Source: Acanthopleura granulata
Lineage: Eukaryota > Mollusca > Polyplacophora > Chitonida > Chitonidae
Direction of reading: 5' to 3'
DNA length: 64,000 bases
Assembly (NCBI GenBank): GCA_016165875.1
Contig: JABBOT010000032.1
Span: forward strand, 931,613-995,612
Numbering within the stretch: the first letter of the stretch is position 1; every line of letters begins with the position of its first letter. The notes below the pieces were generated by a model, which saw only the letters and a list, made by a program, of their open reading frames with translations, was not told the DNA's origin and ran no database searches. The position numbers were made by a program, and so were the translations under genes. Positions 23,005-34,960 of this stretch are shown one piece after another.

Positions 23005-24636
23005 TCATTCAGACGTGCATGTATACTTAGCGTCTGGCTGCTCTTCCTCTCCCTCTGTGTTGACATCCACATCAGGTTCACCAAGCCGCTTTGCACATGT
23101 CCCTACAATGTTTTTATTCATTCTAACCTATATGTTAGACAAAATGTAAAGGACGTTGTTACCTCTGTGTGCAGAACGTGAAACTGCCTTTTACCCCTGC
23201 CAAATGTCCTCTCAATAGTACATCTTGTCCTCTCATTTGTCCTCTCGTCAGTGGGATTGAGGTGTGGTGTAATCAGGAATGGTCGCCGAGCATATCCACT
23301 GTCCCCAAGTAAAAGGCCCTGGTCCAGGGTGTGGTGTGTCTCCTCCAGCTGTGACATGCTAAAAACATGGCTGTCGTCAGTGGCACCAGGCCATTTTCTT
23401 CCACTACATTAATGAACAGACCTAAAAGGAAAATAGTGATACATGAAGGCTTGCCTAACGCAAGCATAATATGGGTAGTTTCATACATATGTTTTTTTTC
23501 TGTTTCTTGATTTTTGTTTTTCACTGTGGAGGAGGGGAGCATTCAACAAACAGTAAAGTTTTACTCTAAATTAATTCATATGTTTGATAAATAAAAATTG
23601 ATACAAAGTAAGTTTGTACATTTATACATACGTGCATGTCACTTGTGACCGGGGGCCTACATGTATGCTTTATCAAGTGTACAGGTATGTGTGTCATTTC
23701 AAATCATCAATACTTTAATAGAAACTTAGTTTAAATCAAGTGCATGTTTGTGTCTGCGGATAAGTCAATTATTTCTTCATTAATATCAAAAGTGCATTTG
23801 AAAATATCACACTGTATCTTGGGTGACAGAAAATGTTACTTTGAATACATACTAACCTATTATTCTTAATAATTTCTCGTCACTCTCTGGAACATATTTC
23901 AGTTGCAAATAATAAGTGAAGTTGGGCTTTGAAACAAAAAAAAATGAATAAATAAAACGGAAAAAAAATAAGTTGGGGGTCCATATCACGGATGGATTTG
24001 AACTTTGATAGCACACACACAATGCACCCTCTCTGCCCATTTCGCTAGGTACTGCAAAAGTGATACTATTTACTACTTAAAGTTAACGTACACAAACATA
24101 AGTTGTACTTACTTCTTGCATCACAAACAGCCTGTATGTTGATTGAATGGTAGTGGTCTCGGTTAACAAAGGACGACAAATCAACAGACGGGGCCTATAC
24201 CCTTATGTGTGTAGCATTAATACAACCAATTGCGCATGAGGACCCAGCGATCTCCAAAAAAATTTTCTCTCGTTTTTCTCTTCGCCTCCAGTGTTATTGG
24301 CCACCACATGAACACCGTATGAACAGCCTGAGCCTCACTCACTAATGTTATAACACTCGACACGGTTGATTTGTCCAAGCCAAAATAGTCTGCGATTACT
24401 TGCAGAAAAACGCCACCGGCGTAAAACCGTAATACAACGAGAACCAGCAGCATTGCCGTCAGTGCATGGTTACGGCGAGTATATCGGTTAATATCTGGCT
24501 GAACTAGCCGAGTGATGCATTCTGTTAATGATTTTTTGAAACGATAACGGGTCTGCAGTTCTGAGAAATCATTTAGAAGATCCCGAAATTCTCGAACTTT
24601 TTGAACTCTTTGGGTGTTCAAATTGCGTGCCGCCAT
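23005..24636 (-). pseudogene. HARBI1-like PIF/Harbinger transposase, inactivated
   Basis: A DDE nuclease that would cut and move the element. On the minus strand an N-terminal 139-codon open frame starts at 24636, with LTAMLLVLVVLRFYAGGVF, DYFGLDKSTVSSVI and the helix-turn-helix layout usual before the catalytic core. A shift in a T7 run near 24260 moves to the frame with CAIGCINATHIRV, then a stop at 24195-24197, then a FVNRDHYHSINIQAVCDAR block. A good donor (gtaagt, 24112-24107) and acceptor (cctttttag, ending 23422) bracket an intron of about 690 bp. The next exon has another frameshift near 23400, then [30 protein letters not shown] and [14 protein letters not shown]. One more break follows before a C-terminal KRLGEPDVDV. 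The first catalytic Asp (family GCIDGTH) is Asn here; the second Asp (LGDSGY) and the Glu (IERTFG) remain. Confidence 0.85.
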
Positions 24637-24799
24637 GTTTGATTAATCTATCGATAAACCACTTCCATAGGTGTATTAATTTTAATAGGCGGTTAGCGTA
24701 ATTGAATTTTGGGGTAGTGCTAATCGTCATACGAGCAACGGGTGATAACTTTTAATCGGGGCTTGTAAGAATTTAATCTTAGATTAGAACTAATAGAGG

Positions 24800-24826
24800 T
24801 TTAATCGCCGTACGAACAACCGGTCC
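24800..24826 (-). repeat. right terminal inverted repeat of Harbinger element
   Basis: The reverse complement starts GGACCGGTTGTTCG and ends TACGGCGATTAAA, matching the left end at 24 of 27 bases. It is followed by ctg at 24827-24829. Confidence 0.85.
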
Positions 24827-24829
24827 CTG

Positions 24830-25109
24830 CAGACATTTCTGTGCTCTTTTCTCGACATGGATTTAACAGTTGTTCAGGAGCAAAAGTTTATTGATATCAC
24901 ACTCTACCTTTGGTAAATTTTGTCATTTTTTCATGGAATTACTGGTGTAATTCAAAACTACCCCCTGTCTCAGCGGTTATGCATCTGGCTATAATACAAC
25001 GAGAACACAACAGATGTTTGTTTGTCTCGAGAACAGTTCATCGGCCACGTGGGCGAAACAAGTGGCATACAAGTTATAAGTTGTCGTTTAGACAGTTCAG
25101 TCGTTTGTC
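24830..25109. other. non-coding stretch
   Basis: No feature supported between the transposon and duplication unit A. Confidence 0.4.
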
Positions 25110-26468
25110 CTTCCAAAGCTGAGCAAGTTTTCCAAGTCGATACCGCTCTCATCCGAACTCTCTTGGCATTAAGAACTTCCTTTTCCTCCGTTCCGTGCAC
25201 AAAGGCTAACTCTTCCAGGAGGGTCGATTGCGCAATAGCTGAAGATGACGGCGCTCGATACGGCTTTCTAGGAGAGTTGTCAGCAGGTAGTGTATCGCCT
25301 GCAGACGAAGCTGAACAAGTCCAGATCGACATTCTGAAGGGAGCTGGGCGGGGAAAATCAGTGCTTACTGACAAGATAGAGAGACAGGTTAATGTAATGC
25401 AAGGACTATTTATTCAGGTGTCTATCAGAACCTCGCGTGCCAGTGACCGATCTGTACCGGCGCCTAGCTCACAGCCAGGCTTTTGGATTTACTAAGTATA
25501 ATAGCTCTTCCATATTACTTCTTTGGGACTAATTCAGCCAGCATCGCCGGACACACTTAAATTCTTCTCGATTGATCCGAACGATTTGGCGTGATGAGTC
25601 TGTTTAGCCTCCATATCGCACCGGACGCGTCCTAATGTACGGGTTTCATCTGACAGCGATGATACGGTCGGTAAATCTGTGTCTTGAATCTGTAGCCTCC
25701 AATACTAATAAACCTCAGTCTTCTGCTGCAAAAAGTTGTGAGGTGAACAGTGCGAGTTTAATTCGGTGAATTTAGAAAAATGTCTCAGTTCTCTCTAATA
25801 ATGGAGTTTGGAGACCGAACTAATTTATCGCTACGGGTAAGAAAAGTCCCACTTGGTTATGTGACCTCTCAGAAATGTTAGAGGCCTGTTTTTGATTGCA
25901 TGTACAATGACATAGGTGTCTGAGAAGAGTGTCACAGAAAATTATTTACGCTAAACGAACGACGCAGGAAATTGAGCAGCTGATAGTTTTTAACTTTAGA
26001 AGCTCCTGAATGAAGCAAATGTCGTCTGTATTTCCTTAACATGGCGAGACAGTTGATCGGTAAACTTAGACTCAACGTAACTAAATGACAATTTTGCAAG
26101 TCACATGATATAGTTGGACTCTTTACCTTTCGCGACAAAAGAGTTCGAAGCCGGAACTCCCACGTTCTTTTGGTGCAAGGTACGGATCAGAGAAAAACTC
26201 TCCCTCGTTACTATAACGCTTCAACTTTCCCTATCCTGAGTCGATAAATTTTGCTCGCGCAAAAATCTAAGTCAGTGGAGAGCTTTGTTACTTCTGAGAT
26301 AGAATGCGTGTTATATAAGACTAAGATCTATGTCTCCAGATTTCGGGTTTTGTGCATCCCTGTACCATACCCGTATAACTTAGTTGTGTATATCAGACCC
26401 CCCAATGTGTACAAGAAAAACAAACAAAACGAAACCGGAGTTTCCAAGGGAATTAAATCCCTGCTTAA

Positions 26469-26751
26469 TTCATTTATTTATTTATCTGGCTGATGCTTTC
26501 CCCAAGCTCAAGAATATTTCATTTTCACGACGGCAGCCAGCAATATGGTGGGAGGAAACCGGCCAAAGTCAGAGCAAACCCACGACTATCCGCAGGTTCA
26601 TAGCAGACCTTCCTACCTACTCCCGGAGTGGAAATCAGCATGAGCTGAATTTGAACTCAGAGCGACAGCGTTGGTGGTGGCAGGGTGGTGGTTGGGGGGG
26701 GGGGCTTCTGGGTCATTACGCTGTGCTGGCGCGCTAACCAACACGGCCCCT
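26469..26751 (-). repeat. SINE S1 in unit A
   Basis: (attt)n tail, cagcaatatggtgggaggaa, tgaatttgaactcagagcg (B-box) and a head ending aacacggcccc. A G-run at about 26695-26703 lies in the head. Unit B has a SINE at the matching place, so the insertion predates the duplication. Confidence 0.88.
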
Positions 26752-26780
26752 CTATGCTTGATGGAGCAGAAAGACAGTAA

Positions 26781-27175
26781 TTGTCGATGCATGGAAACAT
26801 CAGTTATTGTACGTAAGCACGCTAATCACGACAATTGTCGATGCATGGAAACATCAGTTATTGTACGTAAACACGCTAATCACGACAATTGTCGATGCAT
26901 GGAAACATCAGTTATTGTACGTAAGCACGCTAACCACTACAATTGTCGATGCATGGAAACATCAGTTATTGTACGTAAGCACGGTAATCACGACAATTGT
27001 CGATGCATGGAAACATCAGTTATTGTACGTAAGCACGGTAATCACGACAATTGTCGATGCATGAAAACATCAGTTATTGTACTTAAGCATGGTAATCACG
27101 ACAATTGTCAATGCATGGAAACATCAGTTATTGTACGTAAGCACGGTAATCACGATAATTTTCGCAATCTCATGC
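26781..27175. repeat. 54-bp minisatellite, 7 copies plus a partial
   Basis: ttgtcgatgcatggaaacat recurs at 26781, 26835, 26889, 26943, 26997, 27051 and 27105 (the last as ttgtcaatg), exactly 54 bp apart. The eighth copy is a degraded edge. The frame is open (18-residue repeat with METSVIVRKH) because 54 is a multiple of three. Unit B has a single copy of the monomer at about 31150-31205. Confidence 0.95.
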
Positions 27176-28330
27176 TAATGCTTGTACAGTAAGAGGATTG
27201 CCAGCTGAAATCACAGACAAAATGAAGGCCCTTTGTTACATGTGACGAAAGGATGTTTGAGTGCTGTGTTGCGATGGGAATTTCCGAAGAGGAACACAAA
27301 AGATATGTTTCCATTTTCGGTGATACCCTTTTGTTGAACAAAAAGCAACAAACTGACACACGACACTTATCATATCTACAAATATACTTCATGTGACGTA
27401 AACTTTTGCTTAGAGAAGACCAGAGTAGAGGAATAGCCTCGATACACCAATCAGTGTTCGGAGAGGACCACAGGGAAACATGCTGACTATACAGGCTCCA
27501 GAGAATTAATGGTGGCTGTCACTGCGGTCTCTAAGCCTTTGGTATTGTACTTACTCGTACTTAGTCATTTTACAACATACATGTACATAAGCGTTGTGTA
27601 CTGACCCTGGCTGTACTTACAACGTTGATCTGCAAATGGCTCTAAAGGTGACCAAATATATGTTGAAGCTTCTGTGTACAGTAACAATCAATTCCATGTC
27701 GGTCTTTGGAAGTGATCTGCATAAATTTCACTATGACCTGTTCTGTCCCCCAACATTGAATATTTTCCTCTTACGTAAGGAGCGTCGGGAGCGGATATGT
27801 AGTTTTTTCTTCTCTACCTTGCGGGTCATCAGTCTTTAGAACTTCGTTTGATTAAACAAAGCAATCATGGGAGCTTCTAGCGTCTCATCAGAAATTTGAA
27901 GTAAACAGCGCACGCTGTGCTTGCCTATTTTTCCATGAGCTTTGCCCATGCACGTGCTATATTGCTGGGAAACCCACGACGTAAGCAACGTAGTGATAGC
28001 AAAGCAAACAAGATGATGGCGCCGTAAATATTTCTCTTCACAAATCCTCTTGGTGCATGCACATTCTCACAACAATCTCTATACACAATCTCTATTTTAC
28101 CACCAGCGCGCTGAGAAGAAACTTTTGTTTTGACTTTTCTATAACAAGGCGGCCACTTTGCAAGGTTTATCCACCGAAAAGAAACGTGTTAAAATCGACA
28201 CAACTAGGTGATGGATTATAACTTGTATGGCTGTATATTTTATGACATGACTGCATCGTCCTTCCCATGGGAAGACCGATGTCTTGTTGACATTTTGTGT
28301 TATCCATAAAACTTTGTAAGAATCGTTCAT

Positions 28331-28604
28331 ATAACTAACAATGTACCTCTTTCACTCAGTGACCACAGCGTCAGATTGCTGACAATGTCAAATACCAGTC
28401 AATGAGTGAAAAAACAACGAGGTCGATATATGTGGTACAGCCTTATAGTGGTGATTTTTGAGCACTGTGAGAACTACCTAGCCAAAGCTTACGCATGATT
28501 AAATACGACCAATGTAGTGGCAAGATAATGTTATCAAGAGGTGTATACAGGGAAAAATTAGAAGGGAAAATCAGAATCTAGATATATTCCCTACATGCAT
28601 TTGT
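28331..28604. other. junction between duplication units
   Basis: Separates the end of unit A homology from the start of unit B homology. No target-site repeat or gene was recognised. Confidence 0.4.
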
Positions 28605-29299
28605 GAATATCTATCCTTGTCCTTACAAAGCTCATCAAGTCTTCCAGCTCGATACCGCTCTCATCAACACTATCTTGCAAATTACAAAATCCTTTTCGTC
28701 CGTTCAGTGCACAAAGGCTAACTCTTCCAGGACGATCGATAGTTCAGTGGCTGAACTTGACGGCGCTCGATACTGGGAGAGTTGTTAGCACGTAGGGTAA
28801 CACCTCCAGACAAAGTTGTGAAAGTCCAGATCGACGCGTCAGTTCCGAAGGGAGCTGGGCGGGAAAAATCAGTGCTTAATATGAAGATACGGAGACGGGT
28901 TAATAAAGAGATAATGATTTTTTATCTAGTCATTGTAGCTCGTTTTACCACAGTGAATATGGAGCAGATGAAATTTTAGAACGAAGCGCCAAAGGCTATT
29001 CTATTAGACCTGCCTTAACTTGCAGATTTAGTGAGACAGGAAAATGACCTGACGGAACACAAATTAAACAACCATCTACTTTCAAAATCCAATCTCTCAC
29101 TCAAAGATGAGGGGTGAATTGTGTTTGCAGGAAATCCTTTTTTGCTTACGGTTTTCAAAAATTTCTTCTTATTTCTTCGTATAAGTTTCTTACATGCTCC
29201 GTGTTGTGTTGTTTGTTAAGTATACACCAATGAAACACCAGAATTTTCTTCACTGATAAAATTGATATAGGCCTATAATTTTTGTCATTTCGTATTTAT

Positions 29300-29800
29300 T
29301 TTAAAATTTAGACGCCATGACGTCACAAAAAGGAACATTTTATTTTAGAACCGTCCAATCTAAGCTCAACTGGATGACGTCATAATACAAGTTTAGTAAA
29401 GTGTTACATTTCTACCTCACGCAAGAAGACACGTCATACAAGACGTTCTGCATACGACTTCACGTTATGTACATGTCATCCAAGGCCTACATCTAAAACC
29501 AGTGCCTAAATTTCCTTTAGCCTACATACATAAAATCATGAAATTGTTAAAATATCAATAAAATATAGAATGTTGCATAAAAGTTATCATTTTCACCTCC
29601 CACTCGAACAATATTTAGCTATTCAACCATAACAGTGCAATATATTTTATTGATTTATTCGTGTGATAATAGTCAACTGTGCTGGTGAATTTGTAAAGTG
29701 GGATAAACATCTATAGGAAGCCCCTACGTTGAAATGACGTCGCCCAAGGTCCGATATTGTGACGCGAATCGTGACGTTAGTATGTTCTGCTTCGTATGTC
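29300..29800. promoter_or_regulatory. cluster of CREB/ATF-type motifs
   Basis: Full palindromes tgacgtca at 29318-29325 and 29375-29382, with further half-sites (acacgtcat, tgacgtcgc, gtgacgtt) up to about 29780. It lies in the part of unit B that unit A lacks. No promoter or transcript is evident nearby, so function is speculative. Confidence 0.25.
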
Positions 29801-30881
29801 TGTAAATTTAGACACGTTGACACTCAGCATCGTATGTAGCAGGAAAACACGTGGTATACGAGAATGTAATGTAATGACTTTCATTTAGTCTATCAGCCCC
29901 CGTGTGCCGGTAGGGTCTAGACCGGAGACGTGCTATTGGTTTTAGTGGGTACAATAGCTAATCCATATTACTTGTCGGCGTCTAATTTCTCCAGCATTGC
30001 ATCATTCCAGAATTACGCATTTAAATTCTTGTCGACTGATGATTCAAAGTATGTGGCGTCATGAGTCTGTTTAGCCTCCATATCACACCGGACGCGTCCT
30101 GATGTACGGGGTTTCATCTCTATCTGTGTCTTGAATCTACACCGTTCAGAACAAAATCTCAGTCTTCTGCTGCGAGAAGTTGTCAGATGAACCGTGCGAG
30201 TGTAATCTAAAGGATTTAAGAGATTGTGTCAGTTCTCCTTTTATAAGTGAGCTTCGAGATGGGTCTCTTTTATGGCGAGAGATAAGAAAAGTCCCACTAT
30301 TTCATGAGACCTATCGGAAATGTTAAGCAACTGTTTCTAATTACAACAACACAGATGTCTGAAAAAAGGTGTCACGAAAAGCTATGTACACGAGACGAGC
30401 AACGGAGAAAGTTGAGGGCCTGTTTTTAACTTCAGAAGCTCCTGAATGAAGAAAATGCCGCTTGTACTTTCTTAACACGGTCAGACAGCCGATTAATGAC
30501 TTAAACTCTCCAAAGTTACCTGACATTTTCTAGAAGTCACATGATACAGATGGACTTTATTTACCTTTCGCAAGAAAAGAGTTCGAGCTGGAAACTCCCT
30601 TGCTGTTATAGTGTGCAGCATGCATCAGCGATTAGCTCCTCCTCGTCACTATAACGCTTCAACTTTTCATTGAAGTCGTTAATTTTTTTTCACGCAGAAA
30701 CCTAAGGCGGCGGTAAGTTTCATTAGTAATGAGATGGAGTGTGTGTTTTATAAGATCACTATCTACATTGCCAGATTTTGACTTTCGTGCATCCCGATAC
30801 TATATCAAACCCTAAATATGTGCAAGGAAAACAAATAAGACAAGATCGGGATTACCATGGGAATAAAATCTATGTTTAATT

Positions 30882-31128
30882 GATTGATTGATTGATTGAT
30901 TGATTTCAATGGTGTTTAACGCCGTGCTCATGAATACTTCATTTATGCAACCGCGGTCAGCATTATGGTTGGAGGAAATCGAGCATAGCCCAGAAGAAAC
31001 CCATGACCATCTGCAGACCTTCCCACACACTCCCGGAGAGGAAACCAGCATGAGCTGGACTTAAATTCAGAGCGACCCCGTTGGTGAGAGGCATTACGCT
31101 GTGCTAGCGCGGTTATTATTTCGGTCTC
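30882..31128 (-). repeat. SINE S1 in unit B
   Basis: A (gatt)n edge, then gtttaacgccgtgctcatg, cagcattatggttggagg and tggacttaaattcagagcg. It sits at the same point of the duplicated unit as the copy at 26469-26751. Confidence 0.88.
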
Positions 31129-32330
31129 TCTATGCTTGAAGGAGCAGACATTCATTATCGATGTATGGAAACATCAGTTATTGTACTTAAGGATGGTAAT
31201 CACGGCAATTAAAGTAATCAGGTACTGATGCTTGTACAGGAAGAAATTTGCCAGCTGACAGAATGAAGACACTTTTTTATATATGACTGAAGGATGCTTG
31301 AGTGGTATGTTGCGGTGGAAATTTCCGAAGAAGAACACGAAAACAAATGTTTCCATTTTCGGTGATTTCCTTCTGTGAAACAAAACGCAACAAACTAACA
31401 CACCGTACTTATCATATCTGCAGATTTACTCCATGTGATGTAAACATTTGTTTACAGAAGACAAGGCAGTAGAGGAATAGCCTCGATACACTGGTCAGTG
31501 TTCGGAGAGGAACACAGGGAAACATGCTGACAATACAGGCTCCAAAGAGTTAGTGGAGGCTGCCACTGCGCTCTTTAAACCTCTGGTATTGTACTTGAGT
31601 CACTTTACAATATACAACCCTGACTGTACGTACCCTTTTAAAATGGAGGTAAAGTCGACCAAATATCGGTCGAATCTTCTATGTACAGAAACAATCAATA
31701 TCATATCGTTCTTTGGAAGTGATCTTCATATATTTCATTATGACATTTTTTCCCCTCTGACATTAAATATTTACCTATTACGTAAGTTAAAGTTCATTAT
31801 GCCAGGAGTGGATATGTAGTCTTTTTTTCTCTTCCTTGTGGGCCATTAGTCTTTTGAACACGTTTTGATTAATACAATGTACTGATGGGATACTATGGTG
31901 TCTCATAATAAAGTTTAATAAAACAGTGTGTATTGTGCTTTGCTGTTCTTCGATATACACGTTATAATGCTAATAAACCCGTGGCCCAAGCAAAGCATTG
32001 ATGACAAAGCAAACAAGCTGATGGTGCCACAGATATTTTTCTTCAGAGACCATCTTAGTACAAGAACATTCTCAACACAATCTCCATACAAAGCTTTTTT
32101 CAACTGACTCACCGAGAAGAAACTTTTTGTTTTGTCTTTTCTATAACAAGACATCTATGTTGCAAAGTTTATTCACGGAAAGGAGACTTGATAAAAATCA
32201 CCATAATTCTGTGACGGATTATTAACGTAATATTTTTCGTTATGATGAGATTGAATCGTCCTTCGTGTGGCGCTATACGAAGGTGTCAGGATGACATTTT
32301 GTATCATTTACGTTACTCATAAAGTCGGCA

Positions 32331-33365
32331 ATCCCCAACAAAACTGTCCAATTCAAAGGAACAAAGATAATAATAATAATAATAAATAAATAAATATCGA
32401 GCCATACTTACAATTTATTACACAATCAGGCATTCAACGGTGTGTTTCATCATTCAGAGCCAGAAGTGACGCATTAAATCATGGCTTTTTACGAAAGTAA
32501 TATGATAGTATGCGGTTTCGTGTGACTTCATCTCCTGTCACTTCGATTACAACTTTAATATTCGTGCTAATCTGTACCGGTACACTACTGATGGCAGGTG
32601 AACTGATTCCACAGGTATATATATTTTCACATGTCACTAACATTCATGGTAACTGACGAGGTCAATTAGTCATTGATTCCCAATATCATTTCGCGGGATG
32701 GATTCAGTTTCCTATAATGACCAATCTAGTTGTGCATCGCAGTTTTCCGGAATGTCTTTGGACGAACAGCAGTTGTTTTGAAGGCGGGTTGAAGAGCTGG
32801 GTAGGTTCTTGCAGTGTTAATGACACCTGTCTCACGTGTGTTTTCACCCCCGTGGTCTAATGCGACATAAGAAAGAAGACACACTAAGAGCGTATTTACG
32901 CGTGCATGGTAATTGCTGGTCGCACGACTCGATCTGTGATTGTCTAATGGGATCGGCGGGGAGAGGGGGGTTAGGGCAGGTGGAGGGTGACGGAGTGAGT
33001 GACAGATAAAGCCAAATGCATCGGTTTCATAAGCAGTTTGTAAGACAAATCGATGCAAATCCACATGAGATCTCGGTCTGTCTCTTCAGCCTAATCAATC
33101 TTCGTTTAAGCTCCTCGCGCAGAGTGCCAGCAATTTTCCACCCCATCCATTGGCATTTATATAAATGGTAGTTTTTTTTAGCCACTAGCTTTATAGAGAT
33201 GTATTTTTCATGTCATAACGTTAATTATAGCACCTTGGTTTTGTTGCTCTGGAAAAGCGATCGTCTGACATGTGAAAGTAGCAGAGCCTATACGTACAAA
33301 GATCACGGAAAACTACCTGTACCGAGCTACAATAATAACCTGGAAAAACGTGTCAAATTTACAAC
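32331..33365. other. non-coding stretch
   Basis: An (aat)n/(aaat)n tract lies at about 32366-32395. The minus-strand 112-codon frame at 32726-33064 is Pro/Thr-rich without motifs and is not called. Confidence 0.5.
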
Positions 33366-33520
33366 CGGCCGTACATGGGAAGGTCTGCTATCAACCTGCA
33401 AATGGTCGTGAGTTTCCCCCGGGCTCAACCCGGTTTCCTCTGATCATATTGCTGGCCGCCGTGGTATAAGGGAAATATTCTTAAAATACAATGGAAGCAA
33501 ATAGGTAAATAGATAAATCA
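33366..33520 (+). repeat. 5'-truncated SINE S1
   Basis: ggccgtacatgggaaggtct, agtttcccccgggctcaacc and attgctggccgccg, then a degraded A-rich tail. Confidence 0.82.
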
Positions 33521-34960
33521 ATTCCAAGTACTAAAAGCCAAGACATTGTGCACAGAGTTTTAAGTTTCGACAGAAACGACTTAGTTGAAAGGTTCAATGG
33601 CCTGCAGTGCCCACGTGAGGATCCCATTCTTTTATCCATGTGTATCACAGATGAGTTCAATGAAAAGCAAGTAACTCCGAATGACGATGCCGTTTTGGCC
33701 GATGTCTCGCCTTTATTCAAAACAATTACCAAAACATAGCCAAACTGATCTTAAAGAAGATTTAAATATGCACAGTCAACTATGTTAACAATACATGTAG
33801 AAAAAAAATGTCGTCATATAACTGAGAAAACTGCTGAGTACTACGTCACAAAACCGCCTCCAAAAAAAATAGTCCTATGGTTGATCTCATCTTCATTACA
33901 AGTAGTTCCAGTACAGCTGGGGTGTTGGAAACAAGAAATATTCTAAAGTCATCGTTCATGATTATTCTTAAAAAAAATGTTGTTATTTTAATTCATCTAA
34001 TATATAAAGTCTGAAAAAACAATATCTAAATTCCTTCGTAGAAAACGCTTCCGCCACTGTTTTTTGCACCCGATGTAATACCTTCGCATATATTGTTTAG
34101 TCACTGGGGCAAAGCCATAAATAGGCCGACCGTTTTGAATGACATTCTGCGGATATTTCCATGGATAAGGGTCTAAACTTTTAAGCAATGGACCTAAACT
34201 CTAAGGCATTCAATATGCTTTTTGTGAGACAGCGAAGTCAACTCCTATTGACGCCAGATGTGTTGTGTACATGCGGTTCATAATCACTACGTAAGATCGT
34301 TCATTATATAGGCATATGATTTCGGCTAATTTCTCCTAAATCTGACAATACCGCTGTTGTTGTGCAATCAAATATCCATGAGCAAATGATATATGTAACT
34401 TTAAACCTGATATCGTCAAAATGCAATTAACTGACACCATATACCGGATGCGAGAACGATTCTCCAATACATGTATGATGTCAGCAGTATCCTTATTCTG
34501 CTAATTATTATTGCAGTACATTATTCTGAAATATTACATTTCTCTCCCAGTTGTTTGAAAAAAAGGAAATATGTGGCTATGTCGGTCATTAGATGATCTA
34601 ACCATGGGAGAAAAAGGAAACTTTTTGTCTCTGTTACAGTTACAGTTTTGTTAGCTAAACAGGAGAAGCTCAGGTGTCCCAAAAAATTAGAAAAATTATA
34701 GTCTTTGAAGAATCTGTACTAAGTGAAACATTCGGTCCATACAGTTGTTTGGGATGGTGTTCACCGGAAGTGCATAGCTCGGATCTAATCATCCTCACAG
34801 CCTCTTATTTCATGCCATCACAGGCCTGTTTGCACATCACACACCGGAAATACGCGCAGAAGTTTCGAAAGGGGAAAAACGTGGTGTTAAGAGCGACGTT
34901 TAGAGGCCAACAAAACAGAGAGGTATTGTCACTGGTCTTGTAGCATTATACGTCAAGCAG
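33521..34960. other. non-coding stretch
   Basis: Short motif-free open frames (for example 34674-34943). Nothing supported. Confidence 0.45.

Larger units (their letters stand above)
19810..24826. mobile_element. complete but inactive PIF/Harbinger DNA transposon
   Basis: A 5,017-bp element bounded by terminal inverted repeats that match at 24 of 27 positions and begin GGACCG. It carries the two genes typical of the superfamily: a HARBI1-like transposase reading leftwards from the right end (23005-24636) and a Myb/SANT-like protein reading rightwards from the left end (about 20040-20403). The flanking trinucleotides are CTA on the left and CTG on the right, consistent with a 3-bp target duplication carrying one mutation. 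Both genes have stops and frameshifts, and one catalytic aspartate is lost. The 2.6 kb between them contains a duplicated tRNA-like repeat (21019-21430) and otherwise unassigned AT-rich sequence. Confidence 0.85.
25110..28330 (+). repeat. duplication unit A (about 3.2 kb)
   Basis: Collinear with unit B at 28605-32330. Shared anchors in order include gcacaaaggctaactcttcc (25198 and 28710), gatgagtctgtttagcctcc (25595, with catgag- at 30060), a SINE (26469 and 30882), a gatgcatggaaacatcag-like block (26785 and 31157), a tgccagctga block (27200 and 31250) and ctataacaag (28139 and 32142). No intact gene lies inside. A minus-strand Ser/Ala-rich open frame at 24970-25374 and its plus-strand shadow are not recognisable. 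Confidence 0.8.
28605..32330 (+). repeat. duplication unit B (about 3.7 kb)
   Basis: Collinear with unit A except for about 0.95 kb of unmatched sequence at roughly 28930-29940 and the absence of the 54-bp array expansion. The first block is also found at 17.8 kb. Confidence 0.8.

Noticed and set aside
24970..25495. Overlapping open frames on both strands (134 and 157 codons)
   Set aside because: No motif, and the matching region at 28.6 kb is broken in both frames, so it reads as repeat DNA and not a conserved protein.
26671..27192. Repeat protein with 18-residue units (METSVIVRKH)
   Set aside because: Simply the translation of the 54-bp minisatellite, whose single-copy relative in unit B is not part of a longer frame.
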